The position numbers and the translations under genes are program-made. Positions 60,912 through 64,000 of a stretch of 64,000 bases of DNA are shown here, in pieces (the stretch's first letter is position 1; the number at the start of each line of letters is the position of its first letter). A model generated the notes under the pieces. It had not been told where the DNA came from and made no database searches. It saw nothing but the letters and a program-made list of their open reading frames with translations. The stretch comes from an uncultured Bacilli bacterium (GTDB lineage Bacteria > Bacillota_I > Bacilli_A > RF39 > UBA660), in the NCBI GenBank assembly GCA_934162285.1, contig CAKPHY010000005.1, positions 1 through 64,000 of the forward strand, given 5' to 3'.

Positions 60912-63018
60912 ATGAAGCTTTACTATATTCACAATAATTTATATTATTATTAATATCTTTAATGTAAGCTCTATAGAAATTAGAAGTTGTTATTTGAGTT
61001 TGGTTATTCAAAGACCAATTTTCTCCATCCCAAGAATAAGGTAAACTATTTAATGATTTAAACTGAGAATTAATTAATAATTGATCATTATTAACAGTTA
61101 TATAACATGTAATAGCATCAGGATCATAATTAATTGTATCTGACACTCCTGAAACTGAAATATTTCCAGCTAAATCTTTAAAATAAGCATACACTGTATA
61201 ATTACCTTTTTTATTTGGTAAAGTATAACTTGTTAAACGTGAGTAATCAATCCAATTACAATTAGTAGATGATTCTTCCAAGGATAAACAATAATAACCT
61301 CGATCTAAATCCGATGATAAAGATACAACAATGATATTTCTCTCAGTTATATTAGCTCGATAGTTAATTGTTATTGAATTATTAATTGGTGGTGTATTAT
61401 CAATTATTAAACTATCAGCAATTGTTATACGATCATTATAGTTACCAGCTTTATCACTTATAACATTAGGATTTAAATAAACTGTTACCTTACCGTCTCC
61501 AGCTTGAGCTTTAATTCGAATAACAGCACCATTACCAGTATCTTCAATAACTTCAGCAGTTGCCAAGTCACTTGTAAGAGCCAAGTCAGATGTCGTTATA
61601 TGATATTCACCAATCGCCATTGCATCAGCACAATTAATTGTATAATCAACATAACTATCTTTATTTAAAGCTTGTTTATTAATGACTGGTTTAACTAAAC
61701 AATATGGTTTAATTTGGTCAAGTTTTATTGAAGCTGTTACTTGATTGGTATTACCTGCCATATCTTTAAAAGTAACATAGACATTTTTATCGCCATCACC
61801 ACTAGATAATACCCAATCGTATGTTTCTTGTAATTTTCTATAGTTGGTACAATTATTTTCAATGTTACTTATACAAACAGATTCAACAGGAGATCCTGTA
61901 TCAGTATCAACCTTAACTTTTAGAGTAACATGGCTATTATTAGTATAAAGATTGTCTTTAATATCACCAGATAAAGTTACTGTTCCTGTTGGCTTTATAT
62001 TATCTATTTTAATCGTACTACTTCTTACTGGTGAATTTAACATATTACCAGAGTTATCTGTAATAAATGAGTCTATTTCTAAATAAACATCACCATTACC
62101 ATCTAATCCTGTAATTACAAATTTAAATTGTTTGTTATTGCCATTTTCAGTTACAATGGCATCACTTAAAGATATCAAATTATTAGAAATTTTAATTTGG
62201 TTTGCTGATAATTCTAAATTGCTTATTCCTGAAACATCACTACAATTTAAAGTTATTTCTGCTATTGAATTATTATTTAAAGCCGTTTTTGTTGGTGATA
62301 ACCAATTACATGATGGTGCTTCAATATCATAATTAATGGTATCATTAATTGTAGCAATAATATTACGATTAGCATTTCTGATAAATAAGTGAGCAATATT
62401 TACACCACTTACAAGATTAATATTTCCTTCAGCACTATTTTTAGTCATACTTAGTTTTTGCCAAGTACAACTAGCTTCATTACCAAGTGTTACACAATAT
62501 TCAGCATTAATTGATGAAGTGTAGTTTAAATAATATTTAACAGAACTTTTATTAGTAAAATTAACTTTATTATTGCTATCTTTTAGTTTAAAACTACTTA
62601 CAACGACTTTTTCTGATTCTGAACCAATTATACAAGATTCAACTTCGGGACAAGTATCGTTATATTCGTATAAAAATTTTGAATAAGAATCGTCCCATTT
62701 AACAACTACACAACTATTCAAAATGGTATTATCTTCAAGATTTTTAAGATCTTTATTAGAAATATAACCAAATTTTTTCATTTGATCTAAAGTTATTTTT
62801 ACTCCTTTTTCTTCATTAGATGCTTTAGTTAAACACGATTTATTATTAAGAGTTATATTTTTAGCTGTTTCAACGATGCGCGATTTTTGTTCTTCGTTTA
62901 GTTTTTTGCGATTTTCTTTAATTATTTGGCTAAATTGAACAGTTACAATTGAAGCAAGAATCCCCATGATAATTAATACACCAATCATTTCAACAAGCGT
63001 AAATCCCTTTTTATTCAT
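60910..63018 (-). CDS. Very large prepilin-like protein with Ig-like repeats
   Basis: This 702-aa protein starts with a type IV prepilin leader: MNKKG then FTLVEMIGVLIIMGILASIV, with cleavage after Gly5 and Glu at +5. Residues ~30-135 look like a pseudopilin head with three Cys. From ~150 to 690 there are several Ig-like units (NSNNKVNFTNKSSVKYYLNY, STIKIDNIKPTGTVTLSG, ASIKLDQIKPYCLVKP, SLIIDNTPPINN), each ending with a D-N/D-x-I/T-x-P-P-type linker as in bacterial surface Ig repeats. Pseudopilins are normally 100-250 aa. It has its own sigma-A promoter and terminator. A surface-exposed pilus tip or adhesin role is inferred. Confidence 0.85.
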   Translation of the reverse strand: MNKKGFTLVEMIGVLIIMGILASIVTVQFSQIIKENRKKLNEEQKSRIVETAKNITLNNKSCLTKASNEEKGVKITLDQMKKFGYISNKDLKNLEDNTILNSCVVVKWDDSYSKFLYEYNDTCPEVESCIIGSESEKVVVSSFKLKDSNNKVNFTNKSSVKYYLNYTSSINAEYCVTLGNEASCTWQKLSMTKNSAEGNINLVSGVNIAHLFIRNANRNIIATINDTINYDIEAPSCNWLSPTKTALNNNSIAEITLNCSDVSGISNLELSANQIKISNNLISLSDAIVTENGNNKQFKFVITGLDGNGDVYLEIDSFITDNSGNMLNSPVRSSTIKIDNIKPTGTVTLSGDIKDNLYTNNSHVTLKVKVDTDTGSPVESVCISNIENNCTNYRKLQETYDWVLSSGDGDKNVYVTFKDMAGNTNQVTASIKLDQIKPYCLVKPVINKQALNKDSYVDYTINCADAMAIGEYHITTSDLALTSDLATAEVIEDTGNGAVIRIKAQAGDGKVTVYLNPNVISDKAGNYNDRITIADSLIIDNTPPINNSITINYRANITERNIIVVSLSSDLDRGYYCLSLEESSTNCNWIDYSRLTSYTLPNKKGNYTVYAYFKDLAGNISVSGVSDTINYDPDAITCYITVNNDQLLINSQFKSLNSLPYSWDGENWSLNNQTQITTSNFYRAYIKDINNNINYCEYSKAS

Positions 63019-63033
63019 ATTCTCACCATTTTA

Positions 63034-63062
63034 ATTATAAAGGTTTTAAGAATTTTTTTCAA
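63034..63062 (-). promoter_or_regulatory. Sigma-A promoter of the prepilin-like gene
   Basis: TTGAAA (63062-63057), 17 nt, TATAAT (63039-63034). The start codon follows at 63018 after GGTGAG, so the leader is only ~10 nt. Confidence 0.65.
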
Positions 63063-63068
63063 TAAAAA

Positions 63069-63090
63069 AGAAGCATTTTATTTTGCTTCT
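63069..63090 (-). terminator. Terminator of rny
   Basis: 7-bp stem AGAAGCA/TGCTTCT overlapping the rny stop at 63078, followed by U5-6 on minus. Confidence 0.8.
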
Positions 63091-64000
63091 TCTGTTGCTC
63101 TAGTTTCTCTTATAACAGTTACTTTTATTGTTCCTGGATATTGTAATTGCTCTTCAATTTTTTCTTTAATTTCACGAGCAACTTTGAAACTACCTAAGTC
63201 ATCTATTACTTCAGGTTTTACAATAACTCTTATTTCACGGCCAGCTTGAACAGCATAAGTTTTATCAACGCCTTCAATATTAGTAGCTATTTTTTCTAAG
63301 TCTTGTAAACGTTTAACATAATTTTCTAAAGAATCATTTCTCGCACCTGGTCGTGATGCTGATAAAGCATCAGCAATCGCAACTATTGTTGAAATAACAC
63401 TTGTAGCTTCAACATCACCATGATGAGATTCGATAGCATTGATAACTTCTTTGCTTTCTTTATACTTTCTAGCAAGCTCGGCACCTATTTCTACATGAGA
63501 ACCTTCAACTTCATGATCAACAGCTTTACCTATATCATGAAATAATCCTGCTCGTTTAGCAAGCATAACATTCTCACCTAATTCACCAGCGATTAAACCT
63601 GACAAATTAGCCACTTCAATTGAATGTTGTAAAGCATTTTGACCATAACTAGTTCTAAAATATAATTTACCTAAAATTTCTACTAAATCAGAATCAACTT
63701 TAGTAATTCCTAGTTCAAATAAAGCTGTTTCTCCAAGATCACGTATCTTAACTTTCATATCTTTTACGGTTTTATCATATAATTCTTCAATTCGTGTTGG
63801 ATGAATTCTTCCATCTTTAATTAAACTTTCAATAGTAATACGAGCAACTTCACGACGATATGGGTCAAATGATGAAAGTACAATAGCTTCTGGGGTATCA
63901 TCAATAATTAAATCGACACCAGTAACAGATTCTAAAGTACGAATATTTCGTCCTTCACGACCAATTATACGACCTTTCATTTCATCATTAGGCAAGTTAA
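63078..64000 (-). CDS. rny: Ribonuclease Y, 3' part
   Basis: The frame is open to the right edge, so only the last ~307 residues are present. The apparent start TTG at 63995 is the Leu codon of the family's NLPNDEMKGRIIGREGRN motif at the KH domain. After the KH domain comes the HD domain: QHSIEVANLSG, then GLFHDIGKAVDHEVEGSHVEIG, SHHGDVEATS and ADALSASRPGARN. The C-terminus ends PGTIKVTVIRETRATEEAK. RNase Y is the membrane-bound endonuclease that starts mRNA decay in Bacillota. The N-terminal TM and coiled coil lie outside the window. Confidence 0.96.
   Translation of the reverse strand, partial: NLPNDEMKGRIIGREGRNIRTLESVTGVDLIIDDTPEAIVLSSFDPYRREVARITIESLIKDGRIHPTRIEELYDKTVKDMKVKIRDLGETALFELGITKVDSDLVEILGKLYFRTSYGQNALQHSIEVANLSGLIAGELGENVMLAKRAGLFHDIGKAVDHEVEGSHVEIGAELARKYKESKEVINAIESHHGDVEATSVISTIVAIADALSASRPGARNDSLENYVKRLQDLEKIATNIEGVDKTYAVQAGREIRVIVKPEVIDDLGSFKVAREIKEKIEEQLQYPGTIKVTVIRETRATEEAK

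Noticed and set aside
63078..63995. Complete HD protein starting with TTG at 63995
   Set aside because: The codon encodes the Leu of the NLPNDEMKGRIIGREGRN motif; the frame remains open to the edge, so the gene is a partial rny.
1..64000. Mycoplasma/Spiroplasma genetic code (UGA = Trp)
   Set aside because: Several well-defined proteins (QueA, UvrC, Fmt, HerA-like) end at TGA at exactly the family length and in ATGA overlaps.
1..64000. tRNA or rRNA genes
   Set aside because: I looked for T-arm-like GGTTCGA/GGTTCAA patterns with cloverleaf context and rRNA-like conserved blocks and found none.

Overview
The window is AT-rich (low-GC) bacterial chromosome. It uses the standard stop set: queA, uvrC, fmt and the HerA-like gene all end in TGA, so this is not the Mycoplasma code. 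Gene content (ruvAB-queA-miaA, rnjA, rny, ylxM-ftsY, ytxG/ytxH-like genes, secG) is Bacillota/Bacilli-like. The base composition, compact operons and domain-rich surface proteins suggest an uncultured gut lineage near the Mollicutes/Erysipelotrichia (RF39-like); that placement is inference. spoIVA and a SpoVIF-type gene point to sporulation ability or its recent loss. Almost all genes lie on the minus strand. The exceptions are a TetR regulator, rnjA and a small coat-like protein.

Layout. 1-7.4 kb: a partial membrane-anchored protein; an HD-domain protein overlapping an LRR/transglutaminase-like protein; a very large MMPL-type exporter ORF that seems to contain a second, secreted protein with its own start; and a divergent TetR regulator. 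7.4-15.4 kb: four surface proteins built from InlB B-repeats and BspA-like DUF285 repeats. Three share a near-identical 5' end, and a decayed IS3-type element sits in one terminator. 15.4-20 kb: RNHCP-ruvA-ruvB-unknown-queA-miaA operon behind a good sigma-A promoter. 20-21.3 kb: a kinase-like gene flanked by an exact 21-bp direct repeat, looking like an inserted cassette. 21.2-26.2 kb: Tad pilus locus (TadE-like proteins, CpaE-like, CpaF, an Ig-TadB fusion, TadC). 26-32.4 kb: two unknown membrane proteins, fmt, priA and an anchored Ig/cysteine-peptidase-like protein. 32.4-36.7 kb: ABC exporter operon with three FtsX-like permeases. 36.8-39.9 kb: spoIVA, a DUF4282-like protein, spoVIF, and hsp20 under a CIRCE element.

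40-43 kb: LCP (LytR-CpsA-Psr) protein, two small membrane proteins, secG and, between LCP and secG, a protein-free stretch of about 600 bp. This stretch reads as a stand-alone structured RNA of about 455 nt with a near-consensus promoter and a terminator. I do not recognise it, and it is the best candidate for something undescribed. 43-50.5 kb: paired M16 peptidases, deoD, uvrC, a short alaS without the C-terminal domain, and a P-loop kinase. 50.5-55.8 kb: AI-2E-type permease, anchored secreted protein, HerA-like ATPase, ylxM, ftsY. 56-64 kb: rnjA, a ytxGH-like operon, trmB, a coat-like small protein with a possible sporulation promoter, a 702-aa prepilin-like protein with Ig-like repeats, and the 3' part of rny.

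Taken together, the region joins housekeeping RNA/DNA maintenance (ruvAB, uvrC, priA, RNase J, RNase Y, tRNA modification) with an extracellular program: Tad pilus, prepilin-like Ig protein, BspA-like adhesins, LCP wall attachment and ABC export. It also has a sporulation/stress cluster. All coordinates come from reading the sequence; no database search was run.
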